From Odontesthes bonariensis (taxonomy: Eukaryota > Chordata > Actinopteri > Atheriniformes > Atherinopsidae): a stretch of 64,000 bases of DNA. Position 1 is the stretch's first letter; each line of letters begins with the position of its first letter. The DNA lies in assembly GCF_027942865.1 (NCBI RefSeq), contig NC_134509.1, positions 11,992,017 through 12,056,016 on the forward strand. Direction: 5' to 3'. The position numbers were made by a program, and so were the translations under genes. This document shows positions 23,379-39,651 of the stretch, one piece after another. The notes under the pieces are model-generated. The model saw only the letters and a program-made list of their open reading frames with translations, did not search any database and was not told where the DNA came from.

Positions 23379-23800
23379 ATGGGTCAAAAGTGACCTGGCT
23401 GAGTTTTCATTTTCCATATCTTTGCAATAAAGTAACTTAATCATTCAACATACAAGGTATTCCTCAATTAACTTATTTTTTATCATCATGCGTCCTTATT
23501 TTATTTTTTCCTTTCTTACTTTTTGAATAAAAACCCTTTTTGTATCACTACCCCTATAATGCACAACATGGGTCAAAAATGAACCACATTCATTTTCTAT
23601 GTTACTCCATGTATAGCTGAGGGTTTCTATGATGTATCTCTGAAATAAATTAATCATCAATCATTTTCTATTCCTAGTATGCAGTAAATATCTTGTTTTT
23701 GCTCAGCACAAATCTTTATTTTTAATTTCCTCTCTTACTTTATGAAGAAGCACAGCTTTTGTAATTCTACATCAAGTTTACACACATGGGTCAGACAGGA
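23379..23800. repeat. ACATGGGTC-headed degenerate repeats (U2)
   Basis: Same three-repeat block as at 3837 in U1. Confidence 0.5.
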
Positions 23801-24390
23801 CCCACATGCATTTACCATTTCACAGCTCAGCACAGCTCCCATCACACATCTAAGTACAGTAAGTATTGTTTTTCAATTGTTCTAATATTACTTTAGAGAT
23901 TATTTGATGACATTAGTAAAAGATAACATTACATTACATAATATGATGATTAGGTTTAGGTTACCTTGAGAGTGAGTACATTACTTGTCAGAAAGTTACA
24001 ATTAATTATTATTAGCTAGTTGTTGATATATTCTATTTTAGTCAGCTGGTGTTCCCAGTGCACCAGGCCTGTGTGCCAGGAGCACAAACATTTAGTGGTC
24101 ATCTGCGAGAGATGTAAATATTGAGATGCAATTTGTGCTCTAGTTATGTGTTAAGTGGTATTTTATTTTGTTTTCCAGTTTCCAGTTCTGTTCAATAGCT
24201 GTGTTATCTGTTATCATGGTTCTGTTATTTCCTATCTTGGTTCTGTTATTTAGTTCCTGTTTTAGTTTTGTAGTTGTTGTCCTCTTGTGTTCTGTTCTAT
24301 ATTTACTTTCTCTCTTTGTCTTTTTCCTGCTCATTTTTGATTGCTCACACCTCTGTCTTGTTGTATTGTTTGTTCATCCCTGCCTCCTAG

Positions 24391-25473
<1,083 letters not shown>

Positions 25474-25517
25474 GGCAAGGCAAGGCAAGGCAAGGCAAGG
25501 CAAGGCAAGGCAAGGCA
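25474..25517. repeat. (GGCAA)n array, about 9 copies (U2)
   Basis: 44 bases, same frame and same GGCA end as in U1. Confidence 0.95.
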
Positions 25518-25750
25518 TCTTTATTTATATAGCTCATTTCATACCACAGGCAACTCAATGTGCTTTACATAAAGACAAAGCACTTAAAAGAACAGCATAA
25601 AGCAGCATAAAAACAAGCAATTTAAAGAGAAAAAAATTAGAATAGACATCAAAACACAGAGTTAAAAGCAATCACAGAAGAGGGGAAAAAAGAAAAATAT
25701 AAAACAATTAAGAGGATTTATAGCATTATGCTTTAAAATTATTTAAAGGA
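25518..25750 (-). mobile_element. L2-group LINE 3' end only (U2)
   Basis: Matches the 3' non-coding end of the U1 LINE up to the AAAGGA at 25750, then is cut by the hAT remnant. Confidence 0.8.
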
Positions 25751-26259
25751 AGCACTGTGGCTCAATGTCAGCCATTTTCACAGTCATGATGGATGACAGA
25801 GTTCCATTCAGAGCCAACGTGTTCCTGGTCTTGGTTTTATTGAGCCCCACCATGGAAAAAACTCTCTCTGCATCAGCATTTCAGTGTGGCAGAACTAATA
25901 CCAGTTTGGCAATTGTAGATAGCCTTGGGAATCTGCTCATACCAGTCACCTTTGAAAAAAATTAACCACGGAAGCCTAATTACACTCCTACATATTTTTC
26001 ATTTTTCATTAAGTTGCTCATGTCAAAGGGTGTGTGCTGAATATTTAGACCTACTCCAACGAACACTTTAATCAGCAGGTATTGGTCTTTTACAAAGAGT
26101 AGGAAAACTAGTAACTAATAAAATATTCAAATAAATGAAGATATGACCTGCTGATGATCCTGACGGTTCTCTTCCACCTCCAGATGTGTGGCGTGTGAGC
26201 GTGTGAACTTGTTGAAATGCGTGTGTCTCACGCTCATTGCGTGAGACTTGAGAGCCCTG
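25751..26259 (-). mobile_element. hAT transposon remnant
   Basis: On the minus strand the element begins at 26259 with CAGGGCTCTCAAGTC, a hAT-type terminal sequence. After a large internal deletion it ends in the transposase C-terminal dimerisation domain: NADAERVFSMVGLNKTKTRN and GTLSSIMTVKMADIE (25751-25890), with a stop where Ser would be expected before NADAER. The other terminal repeat is lost at the junction with the LINE at 25750. Confidence 0.78.
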
Positions 26260-27542
26260 ATCTAAGACTCAGGGTTCCTACACGGTCTCAGAAAGAATGG
26301 GGAGGTGTGCAGTTTGTTTTTAGCATTTTACAGTTCTGCATAAGAATGAAGGGCGTCTTACACGGATTCCATGTAAAAGATAGACTTAGCCACCATTACA
26401 TCCCCATGCTGGTTGGAAGTAAAAGACTTAAAATCTGCAAGTAGAAAATGGACAAATAAGTCCATGAATCTATCAGAAAGACTGTTGACTGCAGTTTACA
26501 GTTGACCTTATTGCCCCCCCTGCTGCCCAATAGTAAGAATGCAGTTTTATGGGTGCTTTTTTTTGTTTGATTCATTTTGATTTGTCTCTGCTTTCATATG
26601 AAAATTAGGGATACTGTGGAGGAACAAGACTTAACAGACACCATGAAAAATTTAAGTAACTTCTTTTCACTTCTTTTTGTTTTTAAAAGAGACTTAAGGG
26701 GGGATAATGATGGTACAATTGTGTATGTTCATTATGTTGAGGAGAGGTAAGAGGAGAAAAGGTAGCGCCTGTTAGTTGACCGACCTGTCGGAGTATTGAA
26801 AACATATGACTGTGATGTACAAGCTGTCGCGCACAGTGAAGATATCGTGTTATCTTGTGACGTTGAAGGGCAACGCTTTGATTGCACGAAGGCACTAATG
26901 GAACTTTGCTGTCTGTTCATCACACACACGTCATGCTGAACTCCTGCTGACTTCATGATATACTCTGTAGAAAAGGTATCCACAAAGCTCTGTCTTCAGC
27001 ACTCGGCTGCAGACTGGTGTGTCACCCCGACTGTTCCTTTCTCAACCGTTCATTATAAACCAAAAAAAAAATTATTACTGTTGTGAGATCTCTGGTGCGT
27101 CTCACTTGGCACAACACATCCTGGTCACATGACGACCAAAGGTCTGTGGACAAAGACTTCTCTGCTTTGTGTCTTACATTTTCAATCTTCAGTCATCAAC
27201 TTTGGAGAAATTTCATCCGCACTCAACATTGAAGAAGAGTGATATTTGCTTCACAATTCTACGGCTGCTGTATTTACGAACTGATACACTGGTTCAGGGT
27301 TCGTTTCATAAAGAAATTCCATTCTTTTTTTTTTTTAACAAAGGGACCAAGTGCAAATAACGGTGTCAACTGACCATCAATAGAGATGGTGTTAGATAAA
27401 AGCCAAATATCTGTCAGAGACTTCCTCCTTCATCTTCCTGCGTCCTGAAGGCATCGTTGCAGTGACACTAAAGAAGCTTACCTCCAGCTGCTCTGAGACC
27501 TGTTTAAGCAAAGAAGCTTTTTTTTTCATTATTTGGTTTACT
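26260..27542. other. Unit tail, no gene seen (U2)
   Basis: Equivalent to about 9399-10682 of U1. Confidence 0.6.
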
Positions 27543-27699
27543 GTGACACTGATGAATCCAGTTGTATGTGAGCAACTTATTTCTTAAAGCTACTGTCTTA
27601 AAAAAATAACATCCACGTAGAAATTGTTATTAAACTGTATGTAGAACACTGCATGCTCAAATACTGTTTAATTAAAAAATAAATGTACCATAACCATAA

Positions 27700-29690
27700 A
27701 CCATAAGCACACCGAAAGAGAAATGTTTGTAACCTGGATTTAAAAGTGCTTACAGTTGTGGCTGATTTCAGTTCTGCTGGTAGTTTGTTCCAGTTGTGTG
27801 CAGCATAACAGATAAAAGCTGCTTCACCGTGTCCAGTTTGAACTCTGGTCTCCACTATCTGACCCGAGTCAGTAGATCTCAGAGCTCTACTGGGTTTATA
27901 CTCTACTAGCATGTCATTCATGTATTCTGGACCTAAACCATTCCGTGATTTGTAGACGAGAAGCAGAACTTTAAAATCTATTCTGTATCTGACCGGGAGC
28001 CAATGTAAAGACTTGAGAACTGGGGTGATGTGATCTGATCTCTTTGTTGTGTTTAAAACTCGGGCTGCAGCCTTCTGAATGAGCTGCAGCTGTTTGAGAC
28101 TCTTTTGGGGGAGTCCAGTCAGAAGAACGTGACATGAAACCCTTAACTCTGGATATGTTCTTAAGTTGATAAAAGGCTGTTTTGGTGACTGATTTGATAT
28201 GATAGTTGAAGGTCAGGTCTGAGTCTATCAGCACCCCAAGGTTCCGGACTTGGTCTTTAGTTTCTAGAGATAGTGACTCAAGGTGTTTACTGACAGCAAA
28301 CCTCTTTTCTTTGTTGCCAAACACAATGACCTCAGTTTTTTCTTGATTTAACTGAAGGAAATTTTGGTTCATCCACTTTTTGACTTGCTCTAAGCAGTCG
28401 CACAATGACTCTATAGGACTGCAGTCATCTGGAGACAGTGTGAGATATATCTGTGTGTCATCTGCATAGCTGTGGTAGTTGACTTTAGAGTTCTTCAGAA
28501 TTTGACCCAGAGGCAGCATGTATAGAGTGAACAGAAGGGGTCTAAGAACTGACCCCTGAGGAACTCCACATGTCATAGCCACTCGATCAGATTGATTACT
28601 TCCAATGGTCACAAAATAACTCTGCTCCTCCAAGTAGGACCTGAACCATTCTCGGACTGTCCTGCTGAGTCCTGCCCAGGTTTCCAACCTGTTCATCAGT
28701 ATACTGTGATCCACAGTGTCAAATGCAGCACTGAGAGCCAACAGGACCAGAATTGACACCTTGTCTGAGTCAGTGTTCAATCTTAAGTCATTTAACACTC
28801 TAATAAGAGCTGTTTCTGTACTGTGGTGAGGTCGGAAGCCTGATTTGAGATGGGTCTGTAGTTGGTTAAAATGGAAGCATCCAATGTTGTCTTTTTTAGG
28901 AGTGGCTTGATGGCAGCTACTTTTAAGGGTTTAGGAAACGTGCCTGATTGAAGTGAGCAGTTTATTATTTGATGCAAATCTGTTTGGACAGAGCTTACAA
29001 TAGTTTTAAAGAAGTCAGATGGCATTGTGTCAAGACAGGATGTCGATGGTTTAAGATGCTGGACTGTTTCTTCTGGTTTTTGGTCAACTGTATTGAATTC
29101 TGACATCATAGTTGATTGATTCCTAGGTGGTTTTAAGGATTGCGTCATTTTATTATTTTTCTGATTTGTGTTGATATTTAGCCTTATAGATTTGATTGCT
29201 TTCATTTAAAAAGCAAGCGAATTCATTGCATTTTTCTGTGGAACAGAGTTCTGAAACTATCTGTTTTTGGGGGGTGTCAGCTTATCAACCATAGCAAACA
29301 GAGCACGAGTGTTGTTGATGTTCTTATTAATCATTTCAGATAAGTGCTGCTGTCTAGCCTTGAGTAACCCGTGGTTAAAATGACAAAGACTTTGTTTGTA
29401 GAGGTCATGGTGAATTTGAAGTTTAGTTTTTCTCCATTTACGCTCTGCTTTCCTGCATTCTGTTTTCAAGGACTTTACCATCATAGTGTTCCTCCATGGT
29501 GTTCGCTTTCTGCACTCGCAGTTGATGACATAGCTATAACTTCCAGAAACTTAGCACTGGTATTCTCATTTATGTACCTTTTTCTAACAGACACACGGGT
29601 TAACTGACTGTTTGGAGATAACTGTAAGGCAGAGAAAACAGAAATGATCAGAGAGCGCCAAGTCCTTGATATCAACAGAAGAAATGTCAA
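27700..29690 (-). mobile_element. L2-group LINE with reverse transcriptase core (U3)
   Basis: The longest LINE copy in the window. A 275-codon frame (27971-28798) holds RT motifs: LSAAFDTVDHSIL, GVPQGSVLRPLLF and YADDTQIYL. Upstream, 28792-29205 has KPLLKKTTLDASILTNYRPI, followed by linker frames to 29484 and the endonuclease end (RTWRSLIISVF...) to about 29690. Frames are broken at least twice, so it is inactive. The 573 bases at about 28429-29001 are those missing from the other copies. The 3' tail is absent here. Confidence 0.85.
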
Positions 29691-29921
29691 CACACTTAGA
29701 GATAAACAGAGATAAAGAACTTTTTTGTTGCACTACTGCCACTGCTTTATTAGTTCAGAAGGAAAATATTTGCATTTGCACCATATATTCAACATTATAT
29801 TTGAGTTTTCATGGATCACAACACGAAGTTGTCCTTAATGTTCAAATGTGTTTTTAGAAGTAATTTTAAGCTTAATGATTTCCTGATTGAGGCTTTTAGA
29901 TAAACATAAAATATCTCACAG

Positions 29922-30860
<939 letters not shown>

Positions 30861-32737
30861 CATTGCCGTCTTTATAATAAGACTCTGATTTTTATCCTCT
30901 ATTGCTTCTAATATCTGCCAGCATTTACTCATCTCTGTCTATTCTTACAATTTCATTTGGTATATCATCATACATGTAAGCACAGCTGAATTCACTGCAC
31001 AGACATCGTCTTTAAGTTACTTGAATGGTGGTTTTGTCAAGATGATGCTGCGGTTATAAAAGCAGGACCTCGCGAAAGCAGAGCGGCAGTCTGAAAATGC
31101 TGGGAGTGACTGTTAGATGACACAAAGTCTTAATGTGCTGATTTTCAGTCACAATTTCGGACACATTAAACCATCTAACAAAATAAACAGAAAATTATGG
31201 GATTGAGATCAGCTTTATTTGAAACTCGGCTGTAATAACCCACACTAACACGCAGAAGTTATGCAGGAGTTATTCAGCCCCCAACTGCTTTCTCTGGGTG
31301 TTTTTGTCCAGTTTTAATGGGCTCAACTTTGTATGATTTCAGTCAGACTGACATGTTTACATGCATTTTAAAATTCCGGTTTATTTCTTATCAGAAGCGT
31401 CACAGGGTCACGCTCATTGGGACAGCCCTGTGAAACACAACTGCGGCTAAGAAAATCTAAGACTCAGGGTTCCTACACGGTCTCAGAAAGAATGGGGAGG
31501 TGTGCAGTTTGTTTTTAGCATTTTACAGTTCTGCATAAGAATGAAGGGCGTCTTACACGGATTCCATGTAAAAGATAGACTTAGCCACCATTACATCCCC
31601 ATGCTGGTTGGAAGTAAAAGACTTAAAATCTGCAAGTAGAAAATGGACAAATAAGTCCATGAATCTATCAGAAAGACTGTTGACTGCAGTTTACAGTTGA
31701 CCTTATTGCGCCCTCTGCTGCCCATTAGTAAGAATGCAGTTTTATGGGTGCTTTTTTTTTTTGATTCATTTTGATTTGTCTCTGCTTTCATATGAAAATT
31801 AGGGATACTGTGGAGGAACAAGACTTAACAGACACCATGAAAAATTTAAGTAACTTCTTTTCACTTATTTTTATTTTTAAAAGAGACTTAAGGGGGGATA
31901 ATGACGGTACAATTGTGTATGTTCATTATGTTGAGGAGAGGTAAGAGGAGAAAAGGTAGCGCCTGTTAGTTGACCGACCTGTCGGAGTATTGAAAACATA
32001 TGACTGTGATGTACAAGCTGTCCCGCACAGTGAAGATATCGTGTTATCTTGTGACGTTGAAGGGCAACGCTTTGATTGCACGAAGGCACTAATGGAACTT
32101 TGCTGTCTGTTCATCACACACACGTCATGCTGAACTCCTGCTGACTTCATGATATACTCTGTAGAAAAGGTATCCACAAAGCTCTGTCTTCAGCACTCGG
32201 CTGCAGACTGGTGTGTCACCCCGACTGTTCCTTTCTCAACCGTTCATTATAAACCAAAAAAAAAAATGATTACTGTTGTGAGATCTCTGGTGCGTCTCAC
32301 TTGGCACAACACATCCTGGTCACATGACGACCAAAGGTCTGTGGACAAAGAATTCTCTGCTTTGTGTCTTACATTTTCAATCTTCAGTATTCAACTTTGG
32401 AGAAATTTCATCAGCACTCAACATTGAAGAAGAGTTATATTTGCTTCACAATTCTACGGCTGCTGTATTTACGAACTGATACACTGGTTCAGGGTTCGTT
32501 TCATAAAGAAATTCCATTCTTTTTTTTTTTTAACAAAGGGACCAAGTGCAAATAACGGTGTCAACTGACCATCAATAGATATGATGTTAGATAAAAGCCA
32601 AATATCTGTCAGAGACTTCCTCCTTCATCTTCCTGCGTCCTGAAGGCATCGTTGCAGTGACACTAAAGAAGCTTACCTCCAGCTGCTCTGAGACCTGTTT
32701 AAGCAAAGAAGCTTTTTTTTTCATTATTTGGTTTACT
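30861..32737. other. Unit tail, no gene seen (U3)
   Basis: Matches the U1 tail with scattered substitutions. Confidence 0.5.
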
Positions 32738-32888
32738 GTGACACTGATGAATCCAGTTGTATGTGAGCAACTTATTTCTTAAAGCTACTGTCTTAAAAAT
32801 AATAACATCCACATAGAAATTGTTTTTAAACTGTATGTAGAACACTGCATGCTCAAATACTGTTTAATCAAAAAATAACTGTGTTTTC

Positions 32889-33826
32889 TATCACCCCTTA
32901 AGCAAGCATGGGAGAAAGATTTAAATTATACCTTCTCAGAGGCTGAATGGGAGGGGATACTTAGGAATGGGAAGAGGGTATCGAGAGAGTTGAGGACTCG
33001 ACTAGTCCAATTTAAAATATTAGATAGAATATACTGGACTCCTGTTAGGCTACACAGGGTTAGCAAATAATGGTAAATGTTGGAGATGCCAGCAGGATAG
33101 CGGCACATTGTTACACATGCTGTGGGAGTCCCCAGATGTTCAGGTCTTCTGGGCAGCAGTTCATAGGACAGTGGGGGAGATCTTTGGCAAAGATATTCCT
33201 TTTTGTAATAGACTCTACACTCTTGGTGACCCTTCAGTTATGAGTGCTCTGCCTTCATTTCTTTCGCAGTGGGCCCAAACAGCAATTATGCTGGGTAGGA
33301 AATTATTAATATTGGAATGGAAATCTTCTTCAGCTCCATCGCTTAATCACTGGCATACTTCTCTCGGCCAACTAGCTTCTTTAGAAAGGTTATCATTTAA
33401 ATTATTGAACAAACTAGATGATTATGATCGAAAATGGGGACCCTCTCCAACTCAAATACTTAGGCACCTGAATAGGCTTATACAGCTGAACTCTTGAAAC
33501 TTCATGTCCAGATTTCGTTAGGCATCACTTTTGTTTGTATTTATTTATTTTATTATTATTATTTGTTATTTATTTTTTATTTTTTTACTAATATACTAAT
33601 ACTGATGTGTATGATTATATTTATATATATATTTTTTTTATTTGTTAATTTTTGTTTTGTATACATTCGTTCCTTTTACTATTTAATTTTGTGTGTAATG
33701 TTGTATAATTCACTTGAAGTCACTTGTCAAGGACTGAATTTATATTGTATAATAATATAATGTGGATTATTGTTTGTTCATTGTTAATTTCTGAAAAATA
33801 AAAAAAGTTTAAATCACAAAAAAAAC
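32889..33826 (+). mobile_element. L1-group LINE 3' fragment (U4)
   Basis: 938 bp with the same CTGTGTTTTC flanks (32879-32888, 33827-33836) and the same ORF2 C-terminus as in U2. Confidence 0.85.
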
Positions 33827-34201
33827 CTGTGTTTTCATCTATGCTCTGTCTGAAATATATTGGCGCCCTTCTTTAAAAGAAGTCAAATTCACAAGAATTA
33901 AGCAGAAAAAGATGATTGCCAAACGTGTACCAACAACACTGATGCCTTTATCCTGATTTGTGTTAAGAAGAAATGAACTCACTATATGGATTCTTTTTAT
34001 TCAAAGGTGCTTGTGAAAACTGTCTTTTTTTTTTTAACAATAGATAAGAAAATACTAAGCAAGCCCTCATGTCTTTACACTGTAGATTGCCAGGGTATAA
34101 CAGGAAATCGTGCAGTCATTTATTGAAAGATGTGCAAACATAAATGGAAATGCAGTGGAAAAGGTAGAAAACAAGTTTCTAAAATTCTAATGACTTGAAA
34201 G

Positions 34202-34428
34202 TCAACATTTAATATGAGAACCTTTATTGTTCGACATAGCCTGAACCCTCTCAGATGAGCTTTCTTGTAATTTCTTTAAGTAGTATTCAAGAATGATTCT
34301 CCAGGCTTCTTAAAAGGCATTTCAAAGCTCTTCTTTGGATGTTGGCTGCCCTTTGCTTCGTTCTCTTTCAAGATGATCCCACACCGCTTTAACAGCATTA
34401 AGTTCCGGGGCTCTGGGGAGGATTCATC
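34202..34428 (-). mobile_element. Tc1 transposase 3' end, decayed (U4)
   Basis: Same fossil and stops as in U1; has the empty ERV target site. Confidence 0.72.
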
Positions 34429-35560
34429 CCTCCAGAAAGACCTGTTGCCTCTGATTTTCAGTTCGATTCTTGTGTCATTTTGGCATACCTCAGCCTTTTC
34501 TTATCGTTTCCCTTCCTTTAAAAATGGCTTCTTGTTGGTGCAAAAATACTACTTTATGTCTGTTAAACTGTTCTCTTTGGGTTTTTATGTTTGTACATGT
34601 AACTGATGAATAGGAACTAAATCTTTTTTTTGTGACAGCTGTAACTGTAAAATAATTTTTAAAAAGTTGCTTTTTCAAGTCTGTTATATAAAGACACAAC
34701 AATGGTTCATATCTTGAGCTTAGAGCTTTAATGACTCATTGCTCACATTTTAGTGGCTTAACACACCCAAAAAAAACACTGAATATTCTGAAAATGGTAC
34801 ATGGTCTGGACTGATATGGGGTGAAAAAGAAGCCAATGTTCATTTCTTTGAAAGGTTTTAAAAAAGACTGGAGACTAATTTAAAAGATTACATGTAAGTC
34901 TGGCTCCTTGGATGCAAAATATAAAGAAACCAGGGTCGGTTCAAGCCTTTTTGCACCGTAATGTAGGTCAATTGATATTTTGTTGTATGCTGCCCTTGAT
35001 GTAAAGCTTAACACTGTGTACTGCAGAATATATTTCAGGGTTTTATTCATAAACAAAGAAGAAAAACTTGTAGAGACTTGACTTTGCAAAGCTTGCACGA
35101 GGTTAACCTGGTTGCGTGCAAACTTTTTCTGAGAGAGCGTACATGGCGATGGGAGTGGCATTTTAAGGCTTTTGATCAGAAAAGGAAAGTGGTCGGTTAG
35201 AAGGAAAGTAATTACATTCATCCAGGTGATAATGAGATGCCATACACAGTTGTCAGGAAATCTATAACAAGTGTTCACCTCTTTGTGATTCAGGAGTAGA
35301 AAACAAACGATCAAGATCACCAGGGTGATTCAGATTCATCCTTTATTCATCAACATCCACAACCAACCATAAACAATTCTTTTAGGATTTCAGTTGCATT
35401 GGCTGACAAACAATCATATATTGAATATTACTTCAACTACATTGCTAATCAACTGTGACTTGGTTGATTTGTTTTCTTTTTTGGTTTTATATAAGAATCC
35501 AGTGGATAAAATAATGAATAAAAACAAAGGCAAAATCTGTGTGCTAAACAAAGGAACGTC

Positions 35561-36729
35561 TCACTTGTACAACTTATACTGCATGTTCCAGAGTTTGGAG
35601 GAGGCAACCCCAATAACGCAGCAGGCGAGCCTTCGGCCTGCATTCCCATCTAACAAGCTCCCTGGGTTTCCACCAAGCCCTAAGTCATCTTCGCGTTCAT
35701 GAATCACCACTGATCTTCCAAACACAGACGTGACTCCAAACAGTGTCGCATCAGATTCTATCAGCGCACTGATTTTTCCTTGCTGAGGCAAAAAGTTACC
35801 AAAGTCTCCTGGGTGGTTAGGGTGATCCACACCGTATGGATTGTAGTGGCCGCCAGTTGAGTCACATCCGCGGCTCAGGTCTCCATACTGATAGATGTGC
35901 ACAGCTCTGTATTCTGGAGAGCCCTCTGTGGGGAAGCCACTGAAACTGAGAAGGACTTGCAGTTTTCCCTGAGAGGGATGCTGCTTAAAAAGCACCCGAC
36001 CATAGATTTTGGGCAGGCCATCAGGGAGTGTAGAGCTCGGTTTCACTTTGCAGACTCCATACAGAGCGCCATTGGGCTGCGAGACCTCTGGTGGAAGCAG
36101 AGTATCAGTGTGCGCCGAGACACATTGTTGAAAGCCTGCCAGCAAGACCAACAGAGCGGTTTCCAGTACACTCACTGACCTGAAACATATTGGAATAACA
36201 GGACAATGCATATCAAATGTGTTGCATGGGCTTTAGATTAAATCAACATATATTTTTGGCAGAATTTAGACTATTTAAATAAGTAAAAGAAGCTGTTTGT
36301 TTACAGGCAGGAGTCCTACAGTAAGAGGGTTATGTCACTGATGGGGTTGGAGCTGATTTAAGAAAGCCCATCAGGTAATTAGATGGTATTTTCTATGTTA
36401 ATTATAAGTTTGGTATAAAAGCCTAAAATGCAATCAAATACTACTATTGTGCATTTTAGTAAAACAAAGAAAAAAAAAGGTAACATTTTTTTAACATGAC
36501 AGTTTACAGTAGCACAGTGACTACCTCCATCATTTTAGTGGCTGGGATCTGTTACTTTTTACAAACTTCTACAGATTACACACTCAGGGATGAGACTTCA
36601 AAACTACTAGCAGGTTTTTATCTTACCATAAAGGTAAACGGTATAACGCAGTGTGTAAAGTTAATGGCGTGCCCCTGCAAAACCATGAAGACTTTAGTAT
36701 ACTTACCCGTGTGGTCGCATGATCGCCAT
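35561..36729 (-). CDS. sod3: Extracellular Cu/Zn superoxide dismutase, U4 copy
   Basis: Coding exons 36707-36729 and 35561-36179. Protein identical to U1, Tyr at the copper-ligand site retained. TATA box at 36824-36830, polyadenylation signal at 35342-35347. Confidence 0.92.
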
Positions 36730-36823
36730 CAAAACAACAAGAATTCAAACTCAAGTCTTCAGTCTTGACAACCTGCTCAGCACAGATCCTCTGAAGAGTC
36801 ACGGTAAGAGTGTTTGATAACAG

Positions 36824-36830
36824 CTTTATA
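36824..36830 (-). promoter_or_regulatory. Candidate sod3 TATA box (U4)
   Basis: TATAAAG on the minus strand, 95 bases above the ATG. Confidence 0.5.
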
Positions 36831-37530
36831 GGATTTTTTTGGAAGGCGTTACCTCAGCTGAGGGTGGAGCAGGGGTTTTGTCTATCAGCCATGACAATTG
36901 ATAACATGGCAGAGGGAATGGTTTTACGAATGCGATTGACGGAATATTAGTGTGTCACTGACAAAGGTGGAGATATCAGATGCAAGCGCATCTAGGCAGA
37001 CGAATTGTTTTCATTCATTCACCTCTAACCTTGCTGATGTTTTAGGTTACAAATTGTTTATCAGCTGATGACTGTTTTGAGGGAGATTAGGAAAAGAAAT
37101 CATGAACAAATGCCACACTGATGTTGTATGCTGAAAAATCAAATGCACGCACATTTCTCTTGATTTATCTGTTTTATCTCTTATCATGGGTACTCGGAAT
37201 CAAACTGTGATTAAAAATACAACATGATGTTCTGGTAAAGACTGACATTTTTTCACTTTTAGTTTTTAGGGCATTCACTTTATGAGCCTTGTACTTTTAT
37301 CAAATGGCTGTTTGTGCAGTGTGCTGGAACCGGTTCAGATAATAACAATAAAGACTCATATATACTCATGCATCCTCTGAGTTGAGAGGCGAGAAGGAAA
37401 CACCTGCTTGTAGCATGGGTGAATAACACATCTGCGAAGGTGCCATCATTGATGATTTCTGTTGTGTTGTGTTAGATAGTTATTTCTTTCTGGCCATAAC
37501 GAACATCGACTGAGCCCTTTGATGCGCAAC

Positions 37531-37955
37531 ATGGGTCAAAAGTGACCTGGCTGAGTTTTCATTTTCCATATCTTTGCAATAAAGTAACTTAATCATTCAA
37601 CATACAAGGTATTCCTCAATTAACTTATTTTTTATCATCATGCGTCCTTATTTTATTTTTTCCTTTCTTACTTTTTGAATAAAAACCCTTTTTGTATCAC
37701 TACCCCTATAATGCACAACATGGGTCAAAAATGAACCGCATTCATTTTCTATGTTACTCCATGTATAGCTGAGGGTTTCTATGATGTATCTCTGAAATAA
37801 ATTAATCATTAATCATTTTCTATTCCAAGTATGCAGTAAATATCTTGTTTTTGCTCAGCACAAATCTTTATTTTTATTTTCCTCTCTTACTTTATGAAGA
37901 AGCACAGCTTTTGTAATTCTACATCAAGTTTACACACATGGGTCAGACAGGACCC
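37531..37955. repeat. ACATGGGTC-headed degenerate repeats (U4)
   Basis: Same block as in U1. Confidence 0.5.
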
Positions 37956-38539
37956 ACATGCATTTACCATTTCACAGCTCAGCACAGCTCCCATCACACA
38001 TCTAAGTACAGTAAGTATTGTTTTTCAATTGTTCTAATATTACTTTAGAGATTATTTGATGACAGTAGTAAAAGATAACATTACATTACATAATATGATT
38101 AGATTTAGGTTACCTTGAGAGTGAGTACATTACTTGTCAGAAAGTTACAAGTAATTATTATTAGCTAGTTGTTGATATATTCTATTTTAGTCAGCTGGTG
38201 TTCCCAGTGCACCAGGCCTGTGTGCCAGGAGCACAAACATTTAGTGGTCATCTGCGAGAGATGTAAATATTGAGATGCAATTTGTGCTCTAGTTATGTGT
38301 TAAGTGGTATTATATTTTGTTTTCCAGTTTCCAGTTCTGTTCAATTGCTGTGTTATCTGTTATCATGGTTCTGTTATTTCCTATCTTGGTTCTGTTATTT
38401 AGTTCCTTTTTTATTTTTGTAGTTGTTGTCCTCTTGTGTTCTGTTCTATATTTACTTTCTCTCTTTGTCTTTTTCCTGCTCATTTTTGATTGCTCACACC
38501 TCTGTCTTGTTGTATTGTTTGTTCATCCCTGCCTCATAG

Positions 38540-38794
<255 letters not shown>

Positions 38795-39622
38795 TAAATC
38801 ACATTTTGCAAAGTTGGACTAACAGGCAGACCCAAATAATGCAGATGGTAGTTATAAAGTTATTAGGTTACTCTTGCATGCATACGTTCAGTTGGACCCA
38901 ATCAGGCCCAGGTGCTATGTGCATACTCCACACTTCCTTTCTTAAACTTGGAGTTAACAGAAGAGACTGATAGACGTAGAAGAAAAAGAAGCTGGTAATA
39001 AGAGAATAACAACAAGGGATAGCATGTACTGTATCGATAATACAATATTATCGTGCTAAAAGGGGCTTACCCCTCCCTATTGGAGTGGAGTCAGACATAC
39101 TTCATCCAATAAATTGATTCAGTACATACTGGGACAAGTACAATCGTCCAGTTAAATGTTCTAGTTGAGCCATAACTGGCAGTCTGCCTTAACTGTGCAT
39201 GGAAACATTCGGACTAATTCTCTTAAGGATGTGATACAGCTGGAGGAGGTTCTCTATAAGGTGGAACTTTCACATTTATCACAAACAATTTGCTCTGACT
39301 ACATGAGAATGAAGCGAGACTGTAAGGGTCACTTTAAAAGGTGCCTTTAGATAGTCAAAAGTATGAACACGTAGTAGAGCGGGACGTGTTTCAGCAGAAG
39401 GCTCATCGGCTCAACGTGGAAATGAACCACATCGTGGTTCTCTCAGACGTCCTGAAGCTCGTCTGAGAGGGACTTCACGCTGTGCTCCAGCACCTCATTC
39501 TGTGGCAAAAACAACCCACGCCAAATCATTACCTCAACTGCGACTTCATCCAATAACACCGCGCATTTTCCGGTTTATAGGTTGTGTATCATCTCTTACG
39601 TGTTCATACTTTTGACTATCTA

Positions 39623-39651
39623 GGCAAGGCAAGGCAAGGCAAGGCAAGGCA
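39623..39651. repeat. (GGCAA)n array, about 6 copies (U4)
   Basis: 29 bases, the shortest of the five arrays. Confidence 0.95.
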
